Shown: in pieces, positions 25,933 through 43,872 of the stretch
Position numbering within the stretch: the first letter of the stretch is position 1
How the letters are laid out: each line of letters starts with the position of its first letter
Assembly: GCF_900106975.1 (NCBI RefSeq)
Contig: NZ_FNNU01000004.1
Coordinates: forward strand, 434,001 to 498,000
Direction of reading: 5' to 3'
Origin: Pseudomonas kuykendallii
GTDB taxonomy: Bacteria; Pseudomonadota; Gammaproteobacteria; Pseudomonadales; Pseudomonadaceae
Length of the DNA stretch: 64,000 bases
Position numbers and translations under genes: made by a program
Notes under the pieces: generated by a model
Seen by the model: only the letters and a program-made list of their open reading frames with translations
The model's database searches: none
Told to the model about the DNA's origin: nothing

Positions 25933-26118
25933 TTAGTGGCTTGGTTCTTGATCTTTCTCTTTCTGGATGCGCTGGTAAATCTCTTCGCGGTGAACCGCCA
26001 CTTCCTTGGGCGCATTCACGCCGATGCGCACCTGATTACCCTTCACGCCCAACACCGTGACCGTAACGTCGTCACCTACCATAAGGGTCTCCCCTACCCG
26101 GCGAGTCAGAATCAGCAT
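25933..26118 (-). CDS. rsmA: Global RNA-binding regulator RsmA (CsrA)
   Basis: The 61-residue sequence [24 protein letters not shown]... is RsmA/CsrA of Pseudomonas almost residue for residue, including the RNA-contact residues of strand 1 (LTRRVGE) and [11 protein letters not shown] with the Arg near position 44. The dimer binds ANGGA motifs in mRNA leaders and is titrated by small RNAs RsmY/RsmZ in the Gac pathway. The start is the ATG at 26118, with GAAAGGA before it. It lies between lysC and tRNA-Ser, as in P. aeruginosa. Confidence 0.98.
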   Translation of the reverse strand: MLILTRRVGETLMVGDDVTVTVLGVKGNQVRIGVNAPKEVAVHREEIYQRIQKEKDQEPSH

Positions 26119-26261
26119 TCCTTTCACTCCCTTTCGGATTCATAGCAAGACAACTGTGTCTGCAGATATTCACTACTGCCCGGCACAATCTTCCGGCCGG
26201 GCTTGCTCCCCAGTATTGACCGTCTTCGAGGAACGTAAAGTTCCGCCGGCACAGCCAATTA

Positions 26262-26292
26262 CGACAAAAGGCGCGAAATAGCGCCTTTGTCG
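26262..26292 (-). terminator. Terminator of lysC
   Basis: A stem of 12 bp with one bulged base, CGACAAA(A)GGCGC / GCGCCTTTGTCG, loop of 6, lies five bases after the lysC stop. Confidence 0.8.
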
Positions 26293-26297
26293 GGGGT

Positions 26298-27539
26298 TTA
26301 TTCTTCGTTGCCGGGTCGCGAAGGCGCGTCCAGCTCGAACGCGGTGTGCAACGCACGTACCGCCAGCTCAAGGTACTTCTCTTCGATTACCACGGAAACC
26401 TTGATTTCGGACGTCGAGATCATCTGGATGTTGATGCTCTCCTTGGCCAGCGATTCGAACATGCGGCTGGCGACGCCGGCATGGGAACGCATGCCGACAC
26501 CGACGATGGACACCTTGGCGATCTTCACGTCGCCGACCACTTCCCGGGCGCCAATTTCGCGCGCGGTGTTTTCCAGCACGGCATGGGCGTTCTGGTAGTC
26601 GTTGCGATGCACGGTGAAGGTGAAATCGGTGGTGTTATCGTGCGCGACGTTCTGCACGATCATGTCCACTTCGATGTTGGCCGCGCTGATCGGGCCGAGA
26701 ATCTTGAAGGCCACGCCGGGATTGTCCGGCACGCCACGGATGGTCAGCTTGGCTTCGTCGCGGTTGAAGGCGATGCCGGAGATGATCGGCTGTTCCATGG
26801 ATTCCTCTTCATCAAGGGTAATGAGGGTGCCCGGACCCTCCTGGAAGCTGTGCAGGACGCGCAGCGGGACGTTGTACTTGCCGGCGAACTCGACCGAACG
26901 AATCTGCAGCACCTTGGAACCGAGGCTGGCCATTTCCAGCATCTCCTCGAAGGTGATCTTGTCCATTCGGCGGGCCTGCGGCACCACGCGCGGGTCGGTG
27001 GTGTAGACGCCGTCGACGTCGGTATAGATCTGGCACTCGTCGGCCTTCAGCGCGGCCGCCAGGGCGACGCCGGTGGTGTCCGAACCGCCGCGACCGAGGG
27101 TCGTGATGTTGCCCTGCTCGTCGACACCCTGGAAACCGGCGACCACCACCACGCGACCGGCCTTCAGCTCGGCCCGCAGCTTGCGATCGTCGATCTGCAG
27201 GATGCGCGCCTTGTTGAAGGCGCTGTCCGTGAGGATGCGCACCTGGTTGCCGGTATAGGACACCGCTGGCACGCCGCGCTTGTTCAGCGCCATGGCCAGC
27301 AGGGCAATGGTCACCTGCTCGCCGGTGGAGATCATCACGTCCAGCTCGCGTGCGTGCGGCTGCTCGTCGATCTGCTTCGCCAGCGCGATCAGGCGGTTGG
27401 TTTCACCGCTCATGGCCGAGACCACGACGACGATGTCGTCGCCGTTCTCGCGGAATTTCTTGACCTTCTCGGCCACCTGCTCGATACGCTCGACGGTGCC
27501 GACGGAGGTGCCCCCAAATTTCTGTACGATCAAAGCCAT
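26298..27539 (-). CDS. lysC: Aspartate kinase LysC
   Basis: A 413-residue aspartokinase, first step of the aspartate pathway to Lys, Met, Thr and diaminopimelate. The kinase domain starts MALIVQKFGGTSVGTVERIE with the KFGGTSV motif at 7-13; GRGGSDTTGVALAAALKAD near 149 is the substrate/ATP loop; two ACT domains (about 265-335 and 345-405) carry feedback control. The upstream-most internal ATG (MEQPIISGIAF near residue 248) resembles the internal start from which some aspartokinases make a beta subunit. The order alaS-lysC-rsmA is typical for Pseudomonas. Confidence 0.97.
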   Translation of the reverse strand: MALIVQKFGGTSVGTVERIEQVAEKVKKFRENGDDIVVVVSAMSGETNRLIALAKQIDEQPHARELDVMISTGEQVTIALLAMALNKRGVPAVSYTGNQVRILTDSAFNKARILQIDDRKLRAELKAGRVVVVAGFQGVDEQGNITTLGRGGSDTTGVALAAALKADECQIYTDVDGVYTTDPRVVPQARRMDKITFEEMLEMASLGSKVLQIRSVEFAGKYNVPLRVLHSFQEGPGTLITLDEEESMEQPIISGIAFNRDEAKLTIRGVPDNPGVAFKILGPISAANIEVDMIVQNVAHDNTTDFTFTVHRNDYQNAHAVLENTAREIGAREVVGDVKIAKVSIVGVGMRSHAGVASRMFESLAKESINIQMISTSEIKVSVVIEEKYLELAVRALHTAFELDAPSRPGNEE

Positions 27540-27611
27540 TTCAAAAGCCGCCTAAGCCCGCGAAGGGCGCCCATTAAACATACAACCCCAACCACTGCCA
27601 AGGCCTGCACC

Positions 27612-27632
27612 GCGCCGATACCCGATCGGCGC
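27612..27632 (-). terminator. Hairpin after alaS
   Basis: Perfect 8-bp arms GCGCCGAT / ATCGGCGC with a five-base loop, 12 bases after the alaS stop. No T run follows, so it may be an intergenic hairpin between alaS and lysC and need not stop transcription. Confidence 0.45.
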
Positions 27633-27643
27633 CGGCAGTCACA

Positions 27644-30268
<2,625 letters not shown>

Positions 30269-30318
30269 TGGATTTTTCCAGGGAAACGGCCGGACAGGAA
30301 ATAACGGCAAAGGGCCGC

Positions 30319-30324
30319 ATTATA
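30319..30324 (-). promoter_or_regulatory. -10 element of alaS
   Basis: A perfect TATAAT on the minus strand, 51 bases before the ATG of alaS. The -35 region (TATCGGG area) is weak. Confidence 0.55.
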
Positions 30325-30427
30325 TAGGCCCCGCGCCCGCCCGATAGTGCTTTGTGAATAGACTCACGCTATCGGGGCGACAGGTATCTGGGTATCGGGC
30401 GAAACGCCCCGAGGGGCAGCGCGGCGG

Positions 30428-31426
<999 letters not shown>

Positions 31427-31523
31427 TCTCGGGCTCCGGTGAGTGCGGCGGGCCGCCGCAGAACGGCAGCCGGGTGCGCAGGATAGCGCCAGCCGTCGGC
31501 ATTGTGCAGGCAGCACGAGTGGT

Positions 31524-32531
31524 TCAGACGCCGGACGGAGCCTGCGTGGGGACGATCAGGATGCCGGCGCGCAGGCCGTTGGCGACTTTCGGATTGGGGA
31601 AGATGATCCGCGCGCCCTCCTCTTCCACCAGCCAGCGGCTTCCGGCGATGTCCTCGGCGAGCAGGTAGCCCGGCGGAAGTTCGCTGAAGTTCTCCACGTC
31701 GGCGGCGAGATGAAGCTGGAATGCATCGCTGTGCTTGATCACCTCGCGGGCGACGGCGAACAGCTGCAAATCGTCGAGGCTGTCGTCCGCCGACTCCTCG
31801 CGGCCTTCGATGAGGGCCGCCAGTCGCGCTTCCAGCAGGTGCAGGTCGACCCCGTCGTTGTGCCCGAAGGGGCGCGCCTTGCCCAGTTCCAGGGTGAAGG
31901 CCTCGGCCTGCAGGTGCGTATAGGTGTAGGCGCTGAAGGTGATCCCCGGCTTGCTCTGCAGTAGCACGGCGTCGATCCCCGCCGCGCTCAGGCGCGCCAA
32001 TTGGCGCCGCGAATGCTCTCGGCCGCTGGCGAACGGATAGAGCGCGAAACGCTCGATCTTCGAGCCACGAATCGCCGTGTGCAGGTCGTAGTGCAGGCGC
32101 TCGCGCCCGGGACGGGAGAAGAACGCCGCGGCGAGCCGCTCCAGCTCGGCGGCGCGCAGGGCTTCGAAGCCGCTGGAGTCCTCGTGGCGACCGTTGAACA
32201 GGCGATTGAGATCCTGCTCCAGGTAGCGCTCGCCACGGCGCATGGCATCCGGGTTGCCGTACATGAACAGGACCCGCGCGCGCGGCTTCAAACGGCCGCT
32301 GGCGATGTCCTGCAGCAGCCGGTCGAGCAGTTCGATCGGCGCGGTTTCGTTACCGTGGATGCCCGCGGAGAGCAACAGGTCGAGGCCGTCGTCCTTGCCG
32401 CTGGGCGGAGTGACCTCTAGCACTCCCTCGGTCAGCCAGTGCAGGCGAACGCCCTCTACCGTCAGTTGAATCTTCTCGGTCGGCTCACGGCGGACCAGGG
32501 TCAGTTCAAGCAGTTTGCCGAGGGCAAGCAT
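31524..32531 (-). CDS. astE: Succinylglutamate desuccinylase AstE (AruE)
   Basis: A 335-residue zinc hydrolase of the AspA/AstE family, last step of the arginine succinyltransferase pathway, giving glutamate and succinate. Zinc ligands are in [16 protein letters not shown] (His and Glu near residues 59-62) and [11 protein letters not shown] (His near 151); the catalytic Glu is in [14 protein letters not shown] near 213. It closes the operon read leftwards from astC. The gap of 34 bases to the upstream small gene holds no terminator. Confidence 0.95.
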   Translation of the reverse strand: MLALGKLLELTLVRREPTEKIQLTVEGVRLHWLTEGVLEVTPPSGKDDGLDLLLSAGIHGNETAPIELLDRLLQDIASGRLKPRARVLFMYGNPDAMRRGERYLEQDLNRLFNGRHEDSSGFEALRAAELERLAAAFFSRPGRERLHYDLHTAIRGSKIERFALYPFASGREHSRRQLARLSAAGIDAVLLQSKPGITFSAYTYTHLQAEAFTLELGKARPFGHNDGVDLHLLEARLAALIEGREESADDSLDDLQLFAVAREVIKHSDAFQLHLAADVENFSELPPGYLLAEDIAGSRWLVEEEGARIIFPNPKVANGLRAGILIVPTQAPSGV

Positions 32532-32565
32532 GGGCGTACTCCCTGTCTGGCGCGTCGCGCGCTGC

Positions 32566-32850
32566 TCAGTGGCCGCAATCCGGGCCGTGCACGTGTTCGT
32601 CGTCTTCCTCGTCGGCTTCCACCGGCTCCATCTCCAGCTGCAGGCTGACCAGGTTGGTGGCCATCGGGCGCAGCAGCAGGTTGGCGTATTCGCTGTCGCC
32701 GTCCTCGATGTCCACGCCGATCAGCAACTGCCCGTTGTTCTGCTGAATCCACAGCTCGCGGCCCTGCCAGACCACGGCGAAACGCGTGCAGGAAGTTTCC
32801 AGCTGGGTGCCGTCGGTGTCTTCGAGGATCAATTGAAGGGCGTCGCTCAT
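32566..32850 (-). CDS. Small acidic protein with His/Cys tail inside the ast operon
   Basis: A 94-residue protein, [21 protein letters not shown]..., which in P. aeruginosa occupies the same place (recalled as PA0900) and is sometimes labelled 'topoisomerase II' without basis. The body is beta-rich ([27 protein letters not shown]) and the end is [15 protein letters not shown], a likely metal-binding tail. A role in arginine catabolism is suggested only by its fixed position between astB and astE. Confidence 0.85.
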   Translation of the reverse strand: MSDALQLILEDTDGTQLETSCTRFAVVWQGRELWIQQNNGQLLIGVDIEDGDSEYANLLLRPMATNLVSLQLEMEPVEADEEDDEHVHGPDCGH

Positions 32851-32921
32851 GGGTTACTCCAGATGGCGGGCGCGGCCCGCATGGCAAGGCGGAAGCCGCG
32901 GGAAGCCCGCGGCCGGGAGAA

Positions 32922-36767
<3,846 letters not shown>

Positions 36768-36795
36768 GGAATTCTCCGCAAGACTGCCGCGCTCA

Positions 36796-37824
36796 TCACA
36801 CCGCCACCAGGCGCACCGAGGCACCTTCACCCGCGCCCAGCGCTTCGGCCGCGGCGCCAGGCAGGGACACCGGCTTGCCGGGCACCCAGTCCAGCTCCAC
36901 CACCAGCGCACGGAAATCCTGCAATTGGCCATTGGAGACCAGGTACGGACGACCGCCACGGATCGGCTCGCGACGCTCCTCGAGAATCGCCACCGGCACC
37001 ATGCGGCTCTGGGCGATCGAGCGGATGCCCGAGGTTCGCGCGTGCAGGGTCGGCCCGCCGTCGAAGATGTCGATGTAATGATCGGTCTCGAAGCCTTCGC
37101 GCATGAGGATGTCGAAGGTGATCTGCGCGCGCGGATGCACCTGGCCCATCGCCTCCTGGGCGGAATCCGGCAGCAGCGGCACGTAGATCGGGTAATGCGG
37201 CATCAGTTCGGCGAGGAACGTGCGGCTCTTCAGGCCGCAGAGGCGCTCGGCCTCGGCGTAGTTGATGTCGAAGAAATTGCGTCCGACCGCGTCCCAGAAC
37301 GGAGAATCGCCGTTCTCGTCGCTCTGTCCGACGATCTCGGTGACGATGGCGTCGGCGAAACGCTCCGGATGATTGGCGACGAACAGCAGGCGCGCCCGCG
37401 ACACCAGCTCGGCGGCGATCGAATCGACCAGACCCGGCTCGATGTAGAAGCTGGTCAGCAGGCTGTTGCCCGTGAGGTCATGGCACAGCGAGAGGACGTG
37501 GGTCTTGTTGTGGATCTTCAGCTCGCGCGCGGCGTGCACGAAGGTCTCGTTGCGAAAGCTGTAGAAGGGCTCGGAATAGCCGGCGGAGGCGACGATCCCT
37601 GAACAGCCGACCAGGCGGCCACTGTCGCTGTCCTCGAGGACGAAGAAATAGGTCTCCTCGCCGTTGAAGCTGACCTCGGCGGCGAACGAGGCCTCGGAGG
37701 CGCCGATCTTTTCGCCAAGGCGACCGCTGTCGTCGGGCAGCGACGTGACACCGACCGGGCTGTCCGCGGCCAGGCGCTGCACTTCGGCCAGATCGGACAT
37801 TTGCGCGGGGCGCATCACCAGCAT
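36796..37824 (-). CDS. aruF: Arginine N-succinyltransferase subunit alpha (AruF)
   Basis: A 342-residue AstA homologue, MLVMRPAQMSDLAEVQRLAADSP. It carries LTGNSLLTSFYIEPGLVDSIAAELVSRARLLF and FWDAVGRNFFDINYAEAERLCG, seen here as SPFWDAVGRNFFDI, the same family signature as in AruG. The two subunits are about as long as each other and clearly the product of a duplication. It transfers the succinyl group of succinyl-CoA to the alpha-amino group of arginine (or ornithine). It lies 28 bases before aruG. Confidence 0.95.
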   Translation of the reverse strand: MLVMRPAQMSDLAEVQRLAADSPVGVTSLPDDSGRLGEKIGASEASFAAEVSFNGEETYFFVLEDSDSGRLVGCSGIVASAGYSEPFYSFRNETFVHAARELKIHNKTHVLSLCHDLTGNSLLTSFYIEPGLVDSIAAELVSRARLLFVANHPERFADAIVTEIVGQSDENGDSPFWDAVGRNFFDINYAEAERLCGLKSRTFLAELMPHYPIYVPLLPDSAQEAMGQVHPRAQITFDILMREGFETDHYIDIFDGGPTLHARTSGIRSIAQSRMVPVAILEERREPIRGGRPYLVSNGQLQDFRALVVELDWVPGKPVSLPGAAAEALGAGEGASVRLVAV

Positions 37825-37907
37825 CCTGTGACTCCTCCAGAAAAACGCGCCGCCAGAGGGCGGCGAACACGGTTAGCGGCGCGCCGAAACGCGACGCCGG
37901 GCTTGGA

Positions 37908-39262
<1,355 letters not shown>

Positions 39263-39363
39263 GAAAGCGTCGGGACTGCGCAGTTTAAACGCACTGCCCG
39301 GGCCGTTGGCGCTGCCGGGGAAATTTTCCGTGGGTAGTTTGCGGGATGCGCTGGCCGGGTAAC

Positions 39364-39385
39364 GGTGGGCTGAAGCCCACCCTAC
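39364..39385. repeat. Short hairpin repeat GGTGGGCT-GA-AGCCCACC
   Basis: Perfect 8-bp arms followed by CTAC, between astC and argR. The same unit occurs at 54680 and 56989. Confidence 0.8.
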
Positions 39386-39444
39386 AGGTCCGTAGGACCG
39401 CGCAGCTGCGTAACCCATCGCATGACCCGCAACCGACAGCGACG

Positions 39445-40422
39445 CTACTCGCGTTCGCCCGATCCGCTCAGCTCGAAGGGGTTGGCGCTGCGCCGCTGGT
39501 TGCGGTCCTCGCGCGGGGTGGCGCCGAAGAAGTTGCGGTAGGCGCTGGAGAAGTGCGGGCCGGACGAGAAGCCGCAGGACAGGCCGATCTGGATGATCGA
39601 CTTGCTGGTCTGCATCAGCATCTGCCGCGCCTTGTTCAGGCGCAATTCCAGGTAGTACTGGCTCGGCACGCGGTTGAGGTACTGCTTGAAGATGCGTTCC
39701 AGCTGCCGGCGCGACACGCAGACGTGCTGGGCGATTTCGTCGGTGGTCAGCGGTTCCTCGATGTTCGCTTCCATCAGCAGCACCGCCTGGGTCAGCTTCG
39801 GATGGCTGGAACCGAGGCGATTCTGCAGCGGGATGCGCTGACGCTCGCCGCCCTCGCGGATGCGCTCCACCACCAGTTCCTCGCTCACCGCGCCGGCCAG
39901 TTCGGCACCGTGGTCGCGCGCCAGCAGCGCCAGCAGCAGGTCGAGAACGGCAAGACCGCCGCAGGCGGTGAGGCGATCGCGATCCCAGTCGAACAGGTGG
40001 CTGGTGGCGATCACCTTGGGAAAGCGCTCGGCGAAATCGTCATGCCAGCGCCAGTGCACCGCGGCGCGGTAACCGTCGAGCAGGCCGAGTTGGGCCAGCG
40101 CGTAGACGCCCGCGGACAGTCCGCCGATCACGCAGCCGCTGCGCACCAGTTGCTTGAGCGCCGCGGCGAGCGGCGCGGAGACGTTCAGCGGCGGCTCGTC
40201 GGCCACCACGAAGAGCCGCTGCAGACCCTCCAGGCGTCCGCTCCAGGGCTCGCCCGGCAGGCGCCAGGCGTCGGCCGCCGGGGTTTCGGCCTGCAGGAAG
40301 GACAGCTCGTAGACGACCTCCGGATGCAGCCGCTGCGCCACCCGCAGCGCTTCTTCGGCCAGGGACAGCGTCATTGCCCGGGTCTCGGGCCAGATCAGGA
40401 AGCCGATTCGATAAGAGGTCAT
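39445..40422 (-). CDS. argR: Arginine regulator ArgR (AraC family)
   Basis: A 325-residue AraC/XylS-family protein with an N-terminal DJ-1/PfpI-like sensor domain (residues 5-185, MTSYRIGFLIWPETRAMTL) and two C-terminal helix-turn-helix motifs (about 220-310: TTDEIAQHVCVSRRQLERIF and IIQIGLSCGFSSGPHFSSAYR). In Pseudomonas ArgR activates ast/aru and aot operons and represses biosynthesis in response to arginine. As in P. aeruginosa it is the last gene of the aot operon, 18 bases after aotP, so it controls its own synthesis. Confidence 0.95.
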   Translation of the reverse strand: MTSYRIGFLIWPETRAMTLSLAEEALRVAQRLHPEVVYELSFLQAETPAADAWRLPGEPWSGRLEGLQRLFVVADEPPLNVSAPLAAALKQLVRSGCVIGGLSAGVYALAQLGLLDGYRAAVHWRWHDDFAERFPKVIATSHLFDWDRDRLTACGGLAVLDLLLALLARDHGAELAGAVSEELVVERIREGGERQRIPLQNRLGSSHPKLTQAVLLMEANIEEPLTTDEIAQHVCVSRRQLERIFKQYLNRVPSQYYLELRLNKARQMLMQTSKSIIQIGLSCGFSSGPHFSSAYRNFFGATPREDRNQRRSANPFELSGSGERE

Positions 40423-40440
40423 GGCGGTCGAGTCTAGGGC

Positions 40441-41205
40441 TTATTTGAGGCTGCCGGAAAGAAACTGCTTGAGTCGTTCGGACTGCGGATTCGCCAGCAC
40501 CTCGCGCGGGTTGCCGCGCTCCTCGACCAAACCCTTGTGCAGGAACACCAGTTGGCTGGAAACCTCGCGGGCGAAACCCATCTCGTGGGTCACCACCAGC
40601 ATGGTGCGCCCCTCCCCGGCCAGGTCCTGCATCACCTTGAGCACGTCGCCGACCAGCTCCGGGTCGAGCGCCGAGGTCGGCTCGTCGAACAGCATCACCT
40701 CCGGCTCCACCGCCAGCGCGCGGGCGATCGCCACGCGCTGCTGCTCGCCGCCGGACATGTGCGCGGGGTAGGCATCCTTGCGGTGCGCCACGCCGACCTT
40801 TGCCAGGTAGTGTTCGGCCTTTTCCAGGGCTTCCTTCTTCGGCACGCCGAGCACGTGCACCGGCGCCTCGATGACGTTCTCCAGCGCGCTCATGTGCGAC
40901 CACAGGTTGAAGTGCTGGAACACCATCGACAGCCGCGAACGCATGCGCTGCAACTGGCGCTCGTCGGCGGCCTTCAGCGCGCCGTGCTTGCCGGGCTTGA
41001 GCTTGAGCGCCTCGCCGTTGAGCAGGATGCTGCCGGCGTGCGGCTGTTCGAGCAGGTTGATGCAGCGCAGGAAGGTGCTCTTCCCCGAGCCTGAGGAACC
41101 GATGATGCTGATCACGTCGCCGGCCTTGGCCGCCAGTGACACGCCCTTGAGCACCTCATGGTCGCCGTAGCGTTTGTGCAGATCCTGGACTTCGAGCTTG
41201 TACAT
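40441..41205 (-). CDS. aotP: Arginine/ornithine ABC transporter ATPase AotP
   Basis: A 254-residue ATPase of the polar amino acid uptake type: Walker A GSSGSGKST (residues 36-44), signature MSGGEQQR (about 149-156), Walker B VMLFDEPTSALD (about 169-180) and the switch His in VVTHEMGFA near 205. It powers the AotQM permease. The gap to aotO is 13 bases. Confidence 0.96.
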   Translation of the reverse strand: MYKLEVQDLHKRYGDHEVLKGVSLAAKAGDVISIIGSSGSGKSTFLRCINLLEQPHAGSILLNGEALKLKPGKHGALKAADERQLQRMRSRLSMVFQHFNLWSHMSALENVIEAPVHVLGVPKKEALEKAEHYLAKVGVAHRKDAYPAHMSGGEQQRVAIARALAVEPEVMLFDEPTSALDPELVGDVLKVMQDLAGEGRTMLVVTHEMGFAREVSSQLVFLHKGLVEERGNPREVLANPQSERLKQFLSGSLK

Positions 41206-41218
41206 GTTCTCTCTCTGG

Positions 41219-42331
41219 TCAGTCGCTGAGCAGGCGACCCTGGCGAATGGGTTGGCGGCCGGCGACCTTGGTCAGCCACAGCCCCGGACGGGCGAAACGC
41301 ATGCGCTCGCGGACGAAGAGCACGCCGTCGACCTGGGAACGCACGACGCTGTGGCGGCCGTCCAGCGGGTCGATCACCTCGAACAGCGGATCGCCGACGC
41401 GCACCTGCGCGCCGAGCGGCTGGAGGAAGCTGACCACCCCGGCATGCGGCGCCAGGGCGAATTCGGCGCCCTCGAAGGGCGTCGCCTCGCAGCAGTCGGC
41501 CGGCGCCGCCGGCCAGTCGCCGGCGATCAGCCCCTGTTCGGCGAGGAACGCGAGAATCGCCTCGGCGCTGGCCTCGGCCTGCTCGCGGCCGGTGTCGCCC
41601 ATGCCGCCCAGTTCGACGGTGGTCGCCAGGCACGCCAACGGCACGCTGGCCTCGGCGAAACGCCGCGCCAGGCTCAGCCAGGGCATCGAGCAGGCTTCGT
41701 CGAAGGAATTGCCGCCCGACTCCTCGGCCAGCAACACCGCGCCGGCGCCCAGGCGCGCGGCCAGCGAGCGCCAACGCGGCCCGTGCTGCGGGATCGCGTA
41801 CAGGTGGGTCAGCGCTTCCATGTCGCAATGCAGGTCGAGCACCACGTCGGCGTCGCAGGCGTGGCCGAGCAGCAGACGCTGCAGCCCTTCCAGCTCGGAA
41901 GGTGCGGCGGGCATGCACGCCAGCGCCTCGCGCATCGCGGCGCGGATCAGCCGCACGTTGGCCGCGGCGTCGGCGCCGAGCATCCGCTCCAGCGCCGGTG
42001 CGATGAGTTCGGCGAGGTCGAGGAAACCCCGGTTGAAGTTCTTCCCGCTGCCGAACTCGAAGCGCCCGAGGTGGCTCGCCTGCAACAGCTGGCCGAGGCC
42101 GATCGGGTTGGCCACCGGCACCAGTTCGATGGTGCCGGTGAGGCGGCCCTGTGCTTCCAGATCGAACAGGCGCTGCTTGAGCTCGACCGCCACGCGCATG
42201 CCGGGCAGTTCGTCCGCGTGCAGCGACGCCTGCACGTAGGCCTTGGCCGGGCCGCTGCCGAAACGGAACACGCTGAGAGTACGCTGGGTGCCTGGCGTGC
42301 CCCAGGGCAGCGGATGATCGATGCGTTGCAT
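41219..42331 (-). CDS. aotO: AotO, succinylglutamate desuccinylase/aspartoacylase family protein
   Basis: A 370-residue protein of the AspA/AstE zinc family, with LHADELPGMR (residues 37-46, His and Glu ligands) and VVLDLHCDMEAL near 165 (His ligand) as in the M14-like hydrolases. It sits between the transporter genes aotM and aotP, as in P. aeruginosa, but is not needed for transport. It may deacylate an N-acylated amino acid after entry; no substrate is proven. It is longer than AstE and lacks close similarity to the astE product 10 kb away. Confidence 0.88.
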   Translation of the reverse strand: MQRIDHPLPWGTPGTQRTLSVFRFGSGPAKAYVQASLHADELPGMRVAVELKQRLFDLEAQGRLTGTIELVPVANPIGLGQLLQASHLGRFEFGSGKNFNRGFLDLAELIAPALERMLGADAAANVRLIRAAMREALACMPAAPSELEGLQRLLLGHACDADVVLDLHCDMEALTHLYAIPQHGPRWRSLAARLGAGAVLLAEESGGNSFDEACSMPWLSLARRFAEASVPLACLATTVELGGMGDTGREQAEASAEAILAFLAEQGLIAGDWPAAPADCCEATPFEGAEFALAPHAGVVSFLQPLGAQVRVGDPLFEVIDPLDGRHSVVRSQVDGVLFVRERMRFARPGLWLTKVAGRQPIRQGRLLSD

Positions 42332-42341
42332 GGCGCTCTCC

Positions 42342-43040
42342 TCAGGACGCCCGGGGCGCCAGGTAGGCCAGCCAGCGACGCTCGGCCAGCTTGAAAAGGC
42401 GCACCAGGATGAAGGTCAGGCAAAGATAGAACACGCCGGCGGTGATGAACGCCTCGAACGGCAGGTAGTACTGCGAGCTGACGGTGCGCGCCGCGCCGGT
42501 GATGTCGATCAGGGTGACGATCGAGGCGAGGCTGGTGGTGTGCAGCATCATGATCACTTCGTTGCTGTACTGCGGCAGCGCGCGGCGCAGCGCTGAGGGC
42601 AGCAGGATGCGCCGGTACAGGCGCGCGTGCGACATGCCCATCGCCCTGGCCGCTTCGATCTCGCCGTGCGGCGTGGCCTTGAGGCTGCCGGCGAGGATTT
42701 CCGCGGTGTAGGCGCTGGTGTTGATGGCGAACGCCAGGCAGGCGCAGAACGTGGCGTTGGACAGGTACGGCCAGAGCAGGCTCTCGCGCACCAGGGTGAA
42801 CTGCGCCAGCCCGTAGTAGACCAGGAACAGCTGCACCAGCATCGGGGTGCCACGGATGACGTAGGTGTAGAGCCAGGCCGGGAAGTTGATCGCCGGCTGC
42901 CGCGACACGCGCATCAGCGCCAGCGGAATCGCCGCCGCGAGCCCGACGACGAGGGCGATGGCCAGCAGCTTGAGCGTCACCAGCACACCACCGAAGTACA
43001 GCGGCAGGCTGTCCCAGATGACCGAGAAGTCGAGGATCAT
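42342..43040 (-). CDS. aotM: Arginine/ornithine ABC permease AotM
   Basis: A 232-residue inner membrane permease of the HisMQ type with about five helices and the EAA loop HGEIEAARAMGMSHARLYRRILLP near residue 135, here AARAMGMSHARLYRRI. It forms a pore with AotQ. Start ATG 43040; it is 34 bases after aotQ and 10 before aotO. Confidence 0.95.
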   Translation of the reverse strand: MILDFSVIWDSLPLYFGGVLVTLKLLAIALVVGLAAAIPLALMRVSRQPAINFPAWLYTYVIRGTPMLVQLFLVYYGLAQFTLVRESLLWPYLSNATFCACLAFAINTSAYTAEILAGSLKATPHGEIEAARAMGMSHARLYRRILLPSALRRALPQYSNEVIMMLHTTSLASIVTLIDITGAARTVSSQYYLPFEAFITAGVFYLCLTFILVRLFKLAERRWLAYLAPRAS

Positions 43041-43074
43041 GCGCGGCTCCGTGGGTCCGTGACCGGCCTGGCTT

Positions 43075-43764
43075 TCATAGCTCGGCCACCTTGATGCCGG
43101 CGCTGTAGCGCTTCTCGAGGAAACGCAGGGCGAGCAGCGACACGCTGGTCAGCACCAGGTAGAGCGCGGCGACCGCGAGGAAGAAGGTGAACGGCTCGCG
43201 GGTGGCGTCCGCCGCCTGCTTGGCCTTGAACATCATGTCCTGCAGGCCGACCACGGATATCAGCGCAGTGGCCTTGGTCAGCACCAGCCAGTTGTTGGTG
43301 AACCCGGGAATCGCCAGGCGGATCATCTGCGGCACGAGGATGCGGAAGAACACCTGGCGCCCGCTCATGCCATAGGCGGCGCCGGCTTCCGCCTGGCCCT
43401 TGGGAATCGCCATGAAGGCGCCGCGGAAGGTTTCCGACAGGTAGGCGCCGAAGATGAAGCCGAGGGTGAAGACCCCGGCGACGAAGGGATTGATGTCGAT
43501 GTAGTCCTCGTAGCCGAGCAGCGGCGCGAGGCGGTTCACCAGGTCCTGGCCGCCGTAGAAGATCAGCAGGATCAGCACCAGGTCGGGGATGCCGCGGATC
43601 ACCGTGGCGTAGGTCTCGCCCAGCAGCGCCAGCCAGCGCAGCGGCGACAGCCGGCAGGCCGCACCGAGCAGGCCGAGGCCGATGGCCACGGCCATCGAGG
43701 TCAGCGCCAGCAGCAGGGTCAGCCAGGCGCCATCGACGATGGTCGCCCCGTAGCCGTTCAACAT
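43075..43764 (-). CDS. aotQ: Arginine/ornithine ABC permease AotQ
   Basis: A 229-residue HisQ-type permease with five hydrophobic helices and the EAA loop GQAEAGAAYGMSGRQVFFRI near residue 120. It pairs with AotM. The gene is 108 bases downstream of aotJ; a strong hairpin in that gap may lower its expression compared with the binding protein. Confidence 0.95.
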   Translation of the reverse strand: MLNGYGATIVDGAWLTLLLALTSMAVAIGLGLLGAACRLSPLRWLALLGETYATVIRGIPDLVLILLIFYGGQDLVNRLAPLLGYEDYIDINPFVAGVFTLGFIFGAYLSETFRGAFMAIPKGQAEAGAAYGMSGRQVFFRILVPQMIRLAIPGFTNNWLVLTKATALISVVGLQDMMFKAKQAADATREPFTFFLAVAALYLVLTSVSLLALRFLEKRYSAGIKVAEL

Positions 43765-43783
43765 CGAGCAGTCCTCAGGCGAA

Positions 43784-43806
43784 GCGGCGCGCCAGATGCG
43801 CGCCGC
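43784..43806 (-). promoter_or_regulatory. Intercistronic hairpin between aotJ and aotQ
   Basis: Perfect 8-bp arms GCGGCGCG / CGCGCCGC with a 7-base loop. Such hairpins after binding-protein genes stabilise the upstream mRNA part, giving excess binding protein over permease. Confidence 0.6.
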
Positions 43807-43872
43807 ACGGGTGAGCGACGAACGCAGGACTCATCGCCCTGCCTTCATCAGACGCGTTCCTGGCGTCAGCCC

